A DNA stretch of 64,000 nucleotides from Sulfurimonas sp. (GCA_026988315.1 JALSLJ010000010.1:1-64000); one strand, 5' to 3'; positions 8,434-18,361 are shown, numbered from the stretch's first letter. The notes: generated by a model not told the origin, from the letters alone. Made by a program: numbers and translations.

Positions 8434-11265
8434 GTGAAGAAAAAAGATGTGATAAAAATAACAGGTGCTCGTGAAAATAATTTAAAAAATATAAGTTTAA
8501 CTATCCCTAAGAATGAACTAGTAGTAATGACAGGTATTAGTGGTAGTGGTAAATCAACCTTGGCTTTTGACACACTCTACGCAGAGGGTCAAAGACGATA
8601 TATGGAGTCACTTTCCTCTTATGCACGGCAGTTTCTTGATCGTGTAGGAAAACCTGATGTTGATAAGATAGAGGGACTAACTCCCGCTATTGCTATAGAT
8701 CAAAAAACAACAAGTAAAAATCCTCGTTCTACTGTTGGTACAATTACGGAGATATATGATTACTTTAGACTTTTATATGCTCGTGTTGGTGTACAGCATT
8801 GCCACAAGTGTAAGAAAGTTATTTCGCAGATGTCAGCTTCAGATATTATTGGAGAGGTGCATAAACTTCCTCAGGGGGCTAAACTTGTCCTTTTAGCCCC
8901 TTTGGTTCGTGAGAAGAAAGGAAGCTATGCAGATTTGTTAGAATCATTAGTCCATAAGGGCTATGTCCGTGCAATGATAGATGGTGTTATGGTGAGACTT
9001 GATGAAGAGATTGAACTTGGTAAAACTAAGAAGCATACCATTAAGGTTGTTATAGACAGGGTTGTTGTGAAGCCTGAAAATAAAGAGAGAATTGCAGCAG
9101 ATGTTGAGAAAGCTTTAAAAGAGAGTTATGGTGAATTAGAGATAGAGATACTCAATTATGAAGAGTTAGGTTTAAAGATTCATCAGATTCATTATAGTGA
9201 GCATAATGCTTGTTTTGATTGTAAGATAAGTTTTGACCCGCTAGAACCACTTTCGTTCTCATTTAACTCACCTAAGGGTGCCTGTTCTGAGTGTGATGGA
9301 CTAGGCCTTCGTTATGCACTTGACCACGATAAAATCATAGATATTGACTTGCCAGTTGAAAAAGGTGCAGTAAAAATAGTTTACGGCTTTAACAAGGGTT
9401 ATTATTTTACATTTTTAAAAGGTTTTTGCGCTCATAACGGAATAGATATAACAGTTCCATACTCTGAGTTACCAGAGCATCAGAAAAAAGCTATTTTACA
9501 TGGAAATCCAGAGGAAGTTACTTTTCTTTGGAAAAAACATGAGGTAAAAAGAGTGTGGCCTGGAATCATAAGAATAGCTTACGATATGTTTAAAGATGAA
9601 AAAGAGTTAGCAGATTATATGAGTGAAAAAGTTTGTAATATTTGTGATTCTCATAGACTAAAAAGGGAATCTTTAGCTGTTAGAGTAGGGCAAAAAGGTA
9701 TTGCAGAACTACTTGATATGCCAATTGCTACAACTTATGAATGGTTTGCAAACGAAGAGAATTTTAAATATTTAGATGACCAAGATACTCAAGTAGCCAA
9801 GCCTATACTAAATGAAATCAGAGAGCGTTTATACTTCCTATTTGATGTTGGACTAGGGTATATCACTTTGGGGCGGGATGCTAGAACTATTAGTGGTGGT
9901 GAAGCTCAAAGAATCCGCATAGCATCTCAAATAGGTAGTGGATTAACAGGTGTTTTATATGTTTTAGATGAGCCAAGTATCGGACTTCATGAGAGAGATA
10001 CAAAGAAATTGATTCGTACTCTTAGAAGTTTACAAGAAAAAGGCAATAGCGTCATAGTTGTTGAGCATGACAAAGAGACTATAGAAAATGCTGATTTTAT
10101 TATTGATATTGGTAAAGGTGCCGGAAAATTTGGTGGTGATGTTGTTTTTGCTGGAACATTAGAGAAGCTTAAAAAAGCTAAGACCTTGACTGCTGATTAC
10201 CTTTATGGAAGAAAAAAGATAGAGTACTTTTACAGAAGAATGCAAGATAAATATATTGAAATTAATAATGTAACTTTAAATAATATAGAGAATTTAAGTG
10301 TAAAAATTCCGCTGAATAACTTTGTGTGTATCACCGGTGTAAGTGGGAGTGGAAAAAGTTCACTTATGCTTCAAACACTTCTTCCAACTGCTAGAGAGCT
10401 TCTTAATCATGCAAGGAAAGTTAATAAAGTTGCAGGAGTAGAGATTACAGGACTAGAACATGTAGATAAAGTAATTTACCTTGATCAAAGTCCAATAGGA
10501 AGGACTCCGAGAAGCAATCCAGCAACTTATACAGGTGTTATGGATGAGATTAGAAATCTTTTTTCACAAACAAAAGAGGCTCAAATTAGAGGATATACCA
10601 CTTCAAGGTTTAGTTTTAATGTGAAGGGTGGTAGATGTGAGAAGTGTCAGGGTGAGGGTGAGATTAAAATAGAGATGCATTTTTTGCCGGACATCATGGT
10701 GAAGTGTGACTCCTGTAATGGACAAAGATATAATCAACAAACATTAGAAGTGTTATATAAGGGCAAAAGTATTGCTGATGTACTTGCTATGAGTGTCGAT
10801 GAAGCGTTTAAATTTTTTGAACCAATTCCTAAAATAAATTTGAAAATGAAAACTATAGTGGATGTTGGACTTGGCTATATATCTCTTGGTCAAAACGCTG
10901 TAACACTCTCTGGTGGTGAGGCACAGAGAATTAAACTAAGCAAAGAGTTGAGCCGTAAAGACACTGGAAAAACTTTATACATTTTAGATGAACCAACAAC
11001 AGGGCTTCATTTCGCAGATGTTGATAGACTTACAAATGTTCTCCATCAGTTTGTAGAATTAGGTAATAGTATGTTAATTATAGAGCATAATTTAGACATG
11101 ATTAAAAATGCTGATTATATTATAGATATGGGTCCTGAGGGTGGTTCTGGCGGTGGTCTTATTATCGCTGAGGGTTCACCAGAAGAGTTGGCTGCAACTT
11201 ATGAAAAGACAGGTAGCTTTACCGGTGAGTATTTAAAAGCAGAATTAGCCTTACATAAAGCATAA
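8434..11265 (+). CDS. uvrA: Excinuclease ABC subunit A
   Basis: UvrA is the damage-sensing ATPase of nucleotide excision repair, loading UvrB. The protein of 943 residues has two ABC modules: Walker A GISGSGKSTLAFD near residue 35 and GVSGSGKSSLM near residue 635; signatures ISGGEAQRIRIA and LSGGEAQRIKL; Walker B VLDEPSIGLHERD and ILDEPTTGLHFAD. Zinc modules CFDC...CSEC and CEKC...CDSC are present. The start is GTG at 8434, ten bases after the permease gene, with AAAAGG upstream. Confidence 0.98.
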   Translation: MKKKDVIKITGARENNLKNISLTIPKNELVVMTGISGSGKSTLAFDTLYAEGQRRYMESLSSYARQFLDRVGKPDVDKIEGLTPAIAIDQKTTSKNPRSTVGTITEIYDYFRLLYARVGVQHCHKCKKVISQMSASDIIGEVHKLPQGAKLVLLAPLVREKKGSYADLLESLVHKGYVRAMIDGVMVRLDEEIELGKTKKHTIKVVIDRVVVKPENKERIAADVEKALKESYGELEIEILNYEELGLKIHQIHYSEHNACFDCKISFDPLEPLSFSFNSPKGACSECDGLGLRYALDHDKIIDIDLPVEKGAVKIVYGFNKGYYFTFLKGFCAHNGIDITVPYSELPEHQKKAILHGNPEEVTFLWKKHEVKRVWPGIIRIAYDMFKDEKELADYMSEKVCNICDSHRLKRESLAVRVGQKGIAELLDMPIATTYEWFANEENFKYLDDQDTQVAKPILNEIRERLYFLFDVGLGYITLGRDARTISGGEAQRIRIASQIGSGLTGVLYVLDEPSIGLHERDTKKLIRTLRSLQEKGNSVIVVEHDKETIENADFIIDIGKGAGKFGGDVVFAGTLEKLKKAKTLTADYLYGRKKIEYFYRRMQDKYIEINNVTLNNIENLSVKIPLNNFVCITGVSGSGKSSLMLQTLLPTARELLNHARKVNKVAGVEITGLEHVDKVIYLDQSPIGRTPRSNPATYTGVMDEIRNLFSQTKEAQIRGYTTSRFSFNVKGGRCEKCQGEGEIKIEMHFLPDIMVKCDSCNGQRYNQQTLEVLYKGKSIADVLAMSVDEAFKFFEPIPKINLKMKTIVDVGLGYISLGQNAVTLSGGEAQRIKLSKELSRKDTGKTLYILDEPTTGLHFADVDRLTNVLHQFVELGNSMLIIEHNLDMIKNADYIIDMGPEGGSGGGLIIAEGSPEELAATYEKTGSFTGEYLKAELALHKA

Positions 11266-11291
11266 TACAAATGTAAGTGATTTTTTTATGT

Positions 11292-11297
11292 TATAAT
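11292..11297 (+). promoter_or_regulatory. Probable -10 box for the HD-GYP regulator/hybrid kinase pair
   Basis: TATAAT 24 bases before the ATG at 11321, downstream of uvrA and a short T-run. An AGGGG ribosome site follows. Confidence 0.55.
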
Positions 11298-11320
11298 CAA
11301 TCAATAAACTTTAGGGGCTG

Positions 11321-12370
11321 ATGATGGATTTGTCTTATAATATTTTAATTGTTGATGATGTGAGTGATAATATAAAAGTCGCTATGAATATTCTCAAAGA
11401 AAATAACTATAATTTTTCATTTGCAATGGATGGTAAGCAAGCTTTAGAAATTGTAAAAACAAAAGAGTTTGACTTGATTTTGCTCGATATAATGATGCCA
11501 GAATTGAATGGATTTGATGTTATAAAAATTTTAAAAAAAGATACTAAAACTAAAGATATTCCAGTAATTTTTTTAACAGCAAAAGCAGATATAGACTCTA
11601 TGAGTAAAGGCTTTGAACTTGGTGGGGTTGATTATATTACAAAACCTTTTCATCCATCTGAACTTATCTCGAGAGTAGTAACCCACTTAGAGCTTTATCG
11701 CTCTAAAAAAATATTAAAACACAATAATCTTGATCTTAATGTTAAAATAAAGCAAAATGAACAAAGATACCTCACAGAGCTTGAAACTAGTCAAATAGAG
11801 CTTATCCATACCTTGACAGAGCTTATGGAGTCAACATCTGATGAAACTGGAAAGCATATAAAAAGAGTTGCCCAAATATCAAAGCTTTTAGCATCCCTTC
11901 ACAAAAGTGTTAGCGATGATGAGGCTATAGAGATATATAATGCTTCTCCTATGCATGATATTGGTAAAATAACAATTGACAAAGAGATTTTAGAAAAACC
12001 TTCAAGACTTAGTGAAGAAGAGTTTGTTGCAATGAAAAAGCATACTACAAATGCGCATCATTTTCTTAAAAGATCAAAAAGAAAACTTATAAAAGCGGCA
12101 GATATCATAGCTTATCAGCACCATGAAAAATGGAATGGTTCAGGTTATCCTCAAGGTTTAAAAGGTGAAGAGATTCACATATATGGACGCATTGTAGCTT
12201 TAGCAGATGTTTTAGATGCTTTAACACACAAAAGAATATATAAAGACTCATGGAGCTTTGAAGAGGCAAGAAAGTATATAGTTACACATAAAGGCACGCA
12301 GTTTGATCCATACCTTATAGAGATATTTGAAGAAAATATTGAGAGTTTTAGAAAAATAATTGAGAGTTGA
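11321..12370 (+). CDS. Response regulator with HD-GYP output domain
   Basis: Residues 1-125 form a receiver domain (ILIVDDV, phospho-acceptor in FDLILLDIMMPELNG, lysine in YITKPF). A short coiled coil joins it to an HD-GYP domain with HIKRVAQ, the HD pair in MHDIGKI and HHEKWNGSGYPQGLKG, so the GYP motif is intact. Such proteins hydrolyse cyclic di-GMP when phosphorylated. Its 3' end overlaps the track start of the downstream hybrid kinase, its likely partner. Confidence 0.93.
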   Translation: MMDLSYNILIVDDVSDNIKVAMNILKENNYNFSFAMDGKQALEIVKTKEFDLILLDIMMPELNGFDVIKILKKDTKTKDIPVIFLTAKADIDSMSKGFELGGVDYITKPFHPSELISRVVTHLELYRSKKILKHNNLDLNVKIKQNEQRYLTELETSQIELIHTLTELMESTSDETGKHIKRVAQISKLLASLHKSVSDDEAIEIYNASPMHDIGKITIDKEILEKPSRLSEEEFVAMKKHTTNAHHFLKRSKRKLIKAADIIAYQHHEKWNGSGYPQGLKGEEIHIYGRIVALADVLDALTHKRIYKDSWSFEEARKYIVTHKGTQFDPYLIEIFEENIESFRKIIES

Positions 12371-12371
12371 A

Positions 12372-15300
12372 ATGAGGTCATTTATAAAGTTGGCTTTATT
12401 GCTATATTTAAGTAGCTCTTTTTTATTTTCCTCAGTTGATTTTACAAAAGATGAAAAAGTGTGGATAAAAAATAATCCTATAGTAAAGTTTGGTGCTGAT
12501 TATAGATGGCCACCTTTTGATTTCATAGATGCAAATGGCAACCATACAGGGCTTTCTTCTGAGTATCTAAAGCTTATCTCTAAAAAAAGTGGTTTAAGGT
12601 TTGAAATTGAGACAGGTGTATGGGCTGATGTACTTAATAATATGAAAGATAAAAAGTATGATGGTTTAACATGTGCAGTTGAAACTGATGAGAGAAAAAA
12701 ATACTTAAAATTCACTACACCATATCTATCTGTACCTATGGTAATAGTCACGAAAAAAAATTTCAAAGGGATAGAAAATATTGAGAGTCTTTACGGCAAA
12801 ACAGTATCAATAAACAAAGGCTCGTATATTCATGAGTGGCTAAGAACGAAGTATCCTCAAATAAATCTACATCTAACAAACTCAAATGAAACATCTTTAG
12901 AGGCTATCTCTTTAGGTGAAGCAGATGCTTATGTTGGCAACCAAGCTGTTGCAACTTTTATAATGAACAAAAATCTATTAACAAATTTGACAATAGCAAA
13001 AAGATTAAAAGGTTTTGATACGGCGATAAGCATCGCAATTGACCGAGATAATATGAAGCTATTTAATATAATTCAAAAAATTTTAAATAATATAACTCCT
13101 CAAGAACATCAAGCCATAAAACAAAAGTGGAATAAAAGCAAAGAGTTCAAAGATGAACTTTTAAGTTTTACAAAAGAGGAACAAAAGTGGATACAAGAGC
13201 ATAAAACTATAAAATATGTGATTGATAATCAATGGAGACCAATAGAATATATATCTAATGATACACAAGAGCATAAAGGAATCACTAGCGAATATATAAA
13301 TATAATCTCTAAAAAAACAGGTATAAATTTTAAGTTAATAGCTACTGATTCTTGGATGCAAAGTGTAAATCTTATAAACAAAAAAGAGGCTGATATGTAC
13401 TCTTGTGTATCGATAACAGATGAGAGAGAAAAAGTTGTCAATTTTACAAATCATTATTTAAAATTTCCACAAGTTTTTGTTACAGATAGAGATGTGAATT
13501 ATATATCTGAGATAGAAGAGTTGTACACAAAAACTATAGTTTTAATAGATGGATATTCCATAACCACAACTATAGAAAAAGAGCATCCAGAAATCAAAAT
13601 AATTAAGGTAAAAAATATTAAAGAGGCCTTTAATCTTTTAACTAAAGGGGAGGCGTATGCTTATATAGACAGTCTTCCTGTTGCTAGTTACTACATACAA
13701 AAAGATGGATATTCCAATCTTAAAATATCAGGTATGAGTCATTATGATTTTAAATTTAGAATTGCAATGAGAAATGATTGGAGTGATCTGGGGATAGATA
13801 TAATTAACAAAGCCTTAGGCTCAATAACAGAAGAACAAAAGAGTGAAATATATAATAAATGGCTTCATGTAAAGTATGATAAAGAGGTTGATTATACTCT
13901 GCTATGGCAGATAGCTGGAATTTTTGTGTTTTTTATCCTCTGGTCATTATACTGGAATGCAAGACTCTCATCAGAGGTAAAAAAAAGAAAGCTCGCTCAG
14001 GTTGAACTTTTAAAAATAAATAAAAAACTAAAAATAGCTACAAGTAAGGCAGAAGCAGCTTCAAAAGCAAAGTCTGATTTTTTATCAAACATGAGTCATG
14101 AGATACGAACACCGATGAATGCAATTTTAGGTTTTGCAGAACTTTTAGATAGTCAAATAGAGGATAAAAAACAAAAATCTTTTATAAAAACAATTAGAAA
14201 TGCAGGTGAAACTTTACTTTTTTTAATTAATGATATACTAGATTTATCTAAGATAGAATCTGGAAAATTAGAGATAGTAAAAAACAGAGTAAATATTAAA
14301 AAATTGTTCGAAGAGAGCATAAATATTTTTAAACTCCAAGCAGAGCAAAAAGGGCTGAAGTTAGAGTTGATAATTGATGAAAATATACCTAAATCTTTAC
14401 TTTTAGACTCCTTTAGAGTTAAAGAGATAGTTATTAACCTAATTGGAAATGCCATAAAGTTTACTGAACATGGGTATATAAAGATTATTGTTTTAGTTGA
14501 TGATGTTTATGAGCATAAGAGTAAGGTGGATCTTACGATAAAAATAAAAGATAGTGGCATAGGTATAGAAAAATCTAGTTTAGAAAAAATATTTAATATA
14601 TTTGAACAAAGCCAAAATCAAGATGTTAGAAAATATGGTGGGACAGGTTTAGGACTTGCTATTAGTAAAAAACTAGCTATTTTAATGGAGGGAACCTTAG
14701 ATGTTGAGAGTGAAGTGGGTGTTGGTTCAACATTTATGTTATGCTTAAAAAATATAGATATTGCATCCATTTCAAATGAATATAGTGATAGTAAAATAGC
14801 AACAAATTATGATTTTATAAAGTTTAAGAAAGCTGTTTTATTAGTAGTGGATGATGTTGATGAGAATAGAAAATTAGTAAGAGAAAATTTTAATGATACA
14901 GAAGTAGAAGTTATAGAAGCTATGAATGGCAACGAAGCGATAGAAGTTATCAAAAAGATAGATGTAGATTTGATACTTATGGATATAAGAATGCCAGTGA
15001 TGGACGGATATAGTGCAACAAGGCTTATAAAAGAGTTTAGCAAGGTTCCTATTGTCGCTCTGAGTGCTTCTATGATGCAAGATGAATTTAAAAAGCTTGA
15101 TGGTGGAAGATTTGATGGCTATCTTAGAAAGCCAGTTACAAAAAATGAGCTTTTTAAAGAGGTTTCGAGGTTTTTAGATTATGAAGATATTAGTAGCAAG
15201 AAAGAAAAAAATACAGTCTTGAAGATAGCTGATATTAAGGAATTGAGTGATTTTTTAAATAGTGTAGATGTTGAAGTAACTGAACTTTATGAAGATGCTA

Positions 15301-15497
15301 TAAGAACTAACGATTTAAAATTGATTGAAGAATTTACTACAAAATTAGAGGAACTTTCTTTGAAGCACGACATCAAATATATGCTAGATTATAGTGAATT
15401 ACTTCAAGAAAAATTAGATGCATTTGAGATAAATTCTATAAGTATGATGCTTCAAGATTATAAAAAAAAGATAGAAGAATTAAAATCTAAATTATAG
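12372..15497 (+). CDS. Hybrid sensor histidine kinase with two periplasmic solute-binding domains
   Basis: A signal/anchor (FIKLALLLYLSSSFLFS) is followed by two tandem SBP_bac_3-type domains, each starting with a WI..N/H..IK..... pattern and R/W-P-F/I-E/D-F/Y-I motif (about residues 30-250 and 265-490). One membrane helix (LLWQIAGIFVFFILWSLYW) leads to HisKA (SNMSHEIRTPMNAILGFAE), HATPase_c (GNAIKFT, GGTGLGLAISK) and a receiver domain (VVDDVDENRK, LILMDIRMPVMDGYSA). The last 85 residues are a helical tail resembling an Hpt domain without an obvious phosphorylatable His. This is the EvgS/BvgS architecture. ATG 12372 is preferred over the TTG at 12360 because it begins the signal peptide. Confidence 0.92.
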   Translation: MRSFIKLALLLYLSSSFLFSSVDFTKDEKVWIKNNPIVKFGADYRWPPFDFIDANGNHTGLSSEYLKLISKKSGLRFEIETGVWADVLNNMKDKKYDGLTCAVETDERKKYLKFTTPYLSVPMVIVTKKNFKGIENIESLYGKTVSINKGSYIHEWLRTKYPQINLHLTNSNETSLEAISLGEADAYVGNQAVATFIMNKNLLTNLTIAKRLKGFDTAISIAIDRDNMKLFNIIQKILNNITPQEHQAIKQKWNKSKEFKDELLSFTKEEQKWIQEHKTIKYVIDNQWRPIEYISNDTQEHKGITSEYINIISKKTGINFKLIATDSWMQSVNLINKKEADMYSCVSITDEREKVVNFTNHYLKFPQVFVTDRDVNYISEIEELYTKTIVLIDGYSITTTIEKEHPEIKIIKVKNIKEAFNLLTKGEAYAYIDSLPVASYYIQKDGYSNLKISGMSHYDFKFRIAMRNDWSDLGIDIINKALGSITEEQKSEIYNKWLHVKYDKEVDYTLLWQIAGIFVFFILWSLYWNARLSSEVKKRKLAQVELLKINKKLKIATSKAEAASKAKSDFLSNMSHEIRTPMNAILGFAELLDSQIEDKKQKSFIKTIRNAGETLLFLINDILDLSKIESGKLEIVKNRVNIKKLFEESINIFKLQAEQKGLKLELIIDENIPKSLLLDSFRVKEIVINLIGNAIKFTEHGYIKIIVLVDDVYEHKSKVDLTIKIKDSGIGIEKSSLEKIFNIFEQSQNQDVRKYGGTGLGLAISKKLAILMEGTLDVESEVGVGSTFMLCLKNIDIASISNEYSDSKIATNYDFIKFKKAVLLVVDDVDENRKLVRENFNDTEVEVIEAMNGNEAIEVIKKIDVDLILMDIRMPVMDGYSATRLIKEFSKVPIVALSASMMQDEFKKLDGGRFDGYLRKPVTKNELFKEVSRFLDYEDISSKKEKNTVLKIADIKELSDFLNSVDVEVTELYEDAIRTNDLKLIEEFTTKLEELSLKHDIKYMLDYSELLQEKLDAFEINSISMMLQDYKKKIEELKSKL

Positions 15498-15509
15498 TTT
15501 TAAAAACTA
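15495..15509. repeat. 7-1-7 palindrome just upstream of the pyrophosphatase promoter
   Basis: TAGTTTT-A-AAAACTA is a perfect inverted repeat ending three bases before the -10 box. It starts directly at the stop codon of the kinase gene, so it could be a weak terminator stem or an operator. A similar AGTTTTAAAACT sits across the stop codon of the pyrophosphatase gene at 16453-16464. Confidence 0.5.
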
Positions 15510-15512
15510 CAG

Positions 15513-15518
15513 TATAAT
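15513..15518 (+). promoter_or_regulatory. Probable -10 box for the pyrophosphatase gene
   Basis: TATAAT 25 bases before the ATG at 15543, followed by an AAAGG ribosome site at 15530. Confidence 0.6.
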
Positions 15519-15542
15519 TACGAAAAAATAAAGGTTCTATAA

Positions 15543-16460
15543 ATGTCAACATATGTTTTTGGTCATACTAATCCTGATAGTGACTCTATCATTGGAGCTA
15601 TCTCTCTTGCGTATCTTAAAAATCAACTCGGTGAAGATTGTGTTGCTACTCGTCAAGGCAACATCTCTGCTGAGACAGAATTTATCCTAAATAAATTTGG
15701 TGGCAAACTACCAGAGCTAAAAACTTCATATGCTGGTGAAAATGTATATATAGTGGATTTTTCAGATTTAGCTCAAGCTCCAAAGGATATTATGGAAGCT
15801 ACAATTTTAGGGATTTATGATCATCATAAGCTTGGTGATTTAACAACATCCACACCACTTGAGTGTTGGATAAGACCTATTGGGTGTTCAAACACTATTA
15901 TTAAAGAGGCTTATGATTATCATGGTATAGAGATTCCAAAAGATATCGCAGGGATGATGTTGTGTGCAATTTTAAGTGACACAGTAATCTTTAAATCACC
16001 AACTTGCACAAAGATAGATACTAAAGCTTGTAAAGAGTTGGCAGCTATCGCTGGTATAGAGGATTATAAGGCTTTAGGTATGGAGATGTTTATAGTGAAG
16101 TCAGCAGTAGATGGGGCGAGTGCAAGAGAGTTAAATACTCGTGATTATAAAGAGTTTGATATGAATGGAGCTAAAGTGGGTGTTGGACAGCTTGAAGTGG
16201 TTGATTTAAGTGTATTTGATGACAAAAAAGATATGTTGTTTGAAGATATGAAAAAGATGAAAGAAACGGAGCAGTTGCATTCGATACTTATACTTTTAAC
16301 AGACATTATGAAAGAGGGTTCACAGCTTTTAGTGCTAAGTGATGATGCAAGTAAAATAGAAAAAGCATTTGATGTTCAACTTGAAGATTCTCAAGCATGG
16401 CTAGACGGAGTTTTAAGTCGTAAAAAACAGGTTATTCCTTTCTTGCAATCACAGTTTTAA
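15543..16460 (+). CDS. ppaC: Manganese-dependent inorganic pyrophosphatase (family II)
   Basis: It hydrolyses pyrophosphate to phosphate, driving biosynthetic reactions. DHH-family motifs are clear: GHTNPDSDSI (metal ligands), VDFSD, the DHH triad in GIYDHHKLGD, and CSNTIIKE. The C-terminal DHHA2 domain carries the SRKKQVIP substrate motif. At 305 residues without CBS inserts it is the simple form. It is a single-gene unit with its own promoter, ending at a hairpin shared with the convergent ABC operon. Confidence 0.96.
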   Translation: MSTYVFGHTNPDSDSIIGAISLAYLKNQLGEDCVATRQGNISAETEFILNKFGGKLPELKTSYAGENVYIVDFSDLAQAPKDIMEATILGIYDHHKLGDLTTSTPLECWIRPIGCSNTIIKEAYDYHGIEIPKDIAGMMLCAILSDTVIFKSPTCTKIDTKACKELAAIAGIEDYKALGMEMFIVKSAVDGASARELNTRDYKEFDMNGAKVGVGQLEVVDLSVFDDKKDMLFEDMKKMKETEQLHSILILLTDIMKEGSQLLVLSDDASKIEKAFDVQLEDSQAWLDGVLSRKKQVIPFLQSQF

Positions 16461-16468
16461 AACTACTT

Positions 16469-16495
16469 TTTCCATATGCAAAGAGCATGTGGAAA
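16469..16495. terminator. Hairpin between convergent genes, possible two-way terminator
   Basis: TTTCCATATGC and GCATGTGGAAA pair over 11 positions with one G-T wobble around a five-base loop. It lies between the stops of ppaC (plus) and the ABC ATPase gene (minus). There is no strong U-tract on either side, so termination strength is uncertain. Confidence 0.5.
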
Positions 16496-16500
16496 TTTAC

Positions 16501-17214
16501 TTAGATGAGTGTCTCTTTATTTGATTCTTCAAAAACTATAGCTTTATTTTCTATCTTCATAATTTTGTCACAATATGGAAGAATCCTCTCATCATGTGTT
16601 ACGGCAATGATAGCCACATTTTGCTCCAATGCTATTTGTTTTAGCATTTTGATAACACTTACAGAGCGTTCACCATCTAATGCGGCAGTGGGTTCGTCTG
16701 CTAAAATAATTTCAGGGTTATTTGCTAAGGCACGAGCAATTGCTACCCTTTGGTTTTGTCCACCAGAGAGTTGTGATGACATAGCTTTTGCCTTATCAGC
16801 AATGTCAAAATACTCTAAAAGTTCCATCGCTTTAGCTTGAGCATCCTCCTCACTTACACCATTTGATTGAGGGAGTAGGGTAACATTATCTATAACATTT
16901 AAAAAAGGTATGAGGTAGTGCGCTTGAAAAATAAAGCCAATTTTTTCTCTGCGAATTCTTCTTGTATCTTTGGTAATCCATTTGTTCTCATATACTTTTT
17001 TATCGCCTAGCCAGATGTTGCCGGCACTAGGTTCTTCAACACATCCAATCATCATGAGAAGTGTTGTTTTTCCAGCACCACTTGGTGCGATTAAAGCGAT
17101 AAGTTCACCTTTATTTATTTCAAAGGAAGCATTTTCTATTACCCTAACAAGGTTTTCATCTTTTCCAAAATGTTTTGATAAGTTTTCTACTTTAATTGCT
17201 ATTTCTTTATTCAT
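16501..17214 (-). CDS. ABC transporter ATP-binding subunit (DevA/MacB-type)
   Basis: A 237-residue ATPase with Walker A APSGAGKTT, Q-loop, signature LSGGQNQRVAIARAL, Walker B IILADEPTAALD and the His switch AVTHD. It is closest in style to the LolD/MacB/DevA group that drives mechanotransmission rather than classic translocation. It is the last gene of a four-gene minus-strand operon (TolC, HlyD, permease, ATPase) with overlaps of four bases and a one-base gap. Confidence 0.93.
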   Translation of the reverse strand: MNKEIAIKVENLSKHFGKDENLVRVIENASFEINKGELIALIAPSGAGKTTLLMMIGCVEEPSAGNIWLGDKKVYENKWITKDTRRIRREKIGFIFQAHYLIPFLNVIDNVTLLPQSNGVSEEDAQAKAMELLEYFDIADKAKAMSSQLSGGQNQRVAIARALANNPEIILADEPTAALDGERSVSVIKMLKQIALEQNVAIIAVTHDERILPYCDKIMKIENKAIVFEESNKETLI

Positions 17215-17215
17215 C

Positions 17216-18361
17216 TTAACCGCCTATAGCCGCTGCAGGATCAGCTGTAATAACTTTTTTAACACCTATAAAAGAAGCAAAAACAGATGCTATAATCACA
17301 ATACCAAAAAGCATCATAGCATCTGGCATCTCTAATACGACACGCTTTGGAAATTTTTCATATATGAGATGTGAAAATAGATTACCAAAAATAAAAGCAA
17401 ATAGACCAAGAACTAGAGTTTCTTCAACTATCATCTTGATAATGAGGCTATTTGGAAGTCCCATTAGCTTCATAATTGAAATTTCTTTCATCTTTTCAAG
17501 TGTCATTGTATAGATAATAAGTGCGATAATTATGGTAGATACCGCAACTAAGATAGCAGTAAAGAGACCTATTTGTTTAGAGGCTTTCTCAATCAAATTT
17601 TTAGTTAAAATAGTTTTTTGTTCATTTGCTGTATAAACACTTTTATGCTGCCATTTTCGTATATCTTGAGCTATTTCATCTACATTATAACCTGGCTTTA
17701 CTGTGGCAATTATGGAATTTACCATAAGTGAATTGACAGCAGTTAAGCCTCTGTTTCTGTCATTTTCAATCCTTTTATTTGAATACAAAAATTGTAACTC
17801 TTGAGCATCTTTTAGGCTAATATAAGCAAGTGAATCCCCACCTGAGGAGACTGTTCCATGAGTGATGCCAACAACCTTGTAGAGATTGCGTCCTATTTTT
17901 ATCTCTTCATGGAGTTGAAATCCTGTTTTGTCAGTTACAACTATTTCGTAATGGTCTGTTTTTAAACTACGCCCTTTAATAAGTCTTTTTGGGCTTATAG
18001 GATTAATTGTGCCATATACATCATATCCAACAGCGACAACACGAATAGCTTTTTCTTTACCTGGTAGCTGGATGTTTTGAAATGTAATTGCTTCACTTTT
18101 ATCTATACCATTGATAGAAAATATGATGTTTTTTAAATCCTCATGCACTCTTGAAGCTTCAGCAAATGGACCAAGGGTGTCTTCTTGAACTATCCATAAA
18201 TCGGCACTAATATCATCTAATAATACTTCAGCATCCACCATCATTCCACGATAAACACCCATCATAATAAGAACTATTCCAAGCAACATCCCAACACCCA
18301 TAGCTGTAACAATAAACTTGCCAAGAGTATGTTCAATATCTTTTCTTGCTAAATGTATCAT
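17216..18361 (-). CDS. ABC transporter permease (FtsX/DevC-like)
   Basis: 381 residues with one N-terminal membrane helix (FIVTAMGVGMLLGIVLIMMGVY), a large periplasmic domain of about 200 residues (MacB_PCD-like) and three C-terminal helices; this is the four-helix topology of MacB/DevC permeases. It should span the inner membrane and couple ATP hydrolysis by the adjacent ATPase to the HlyD/TolC tunnel. Substrate unknown; DevBCA relatives export glycolipids, others export peptides or drugs. Confidence 0.9.
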   Translation of the reverse strand: MIHLARKDIEHTLGKFIVTAMGVGMLLGIVLIMMGVYRGMMVDAEVLLDDISADLWIVQEDTLGPFAEASRVHEDLKNIIFSINGIDKSEAITFQNIQLPGKEKAIRVVAVGYDVYGTINPISPKRLIKGRSLKTDHYEIVVTDKTGFQLHEEIKIGRNLYKVVGITHGTVSSGGDSLAYISLKDAQELQFLYSNKRIENDRNRGLTAVNSLMVNSIIATVKPGYNVDEIAQDIRKWQHKSVYTANEQKTILTKNLIEKASKQIGLFTAILVAVSTIIIALIIYTMTLEKMKEISIMKLMGLPNSLIIKMIVEETLVLGLFAFIFGNLFSHLIYEKFPKRVVLEMPDAMMLFGIVIIASVFASFIGVKKVITADPAAAIGG

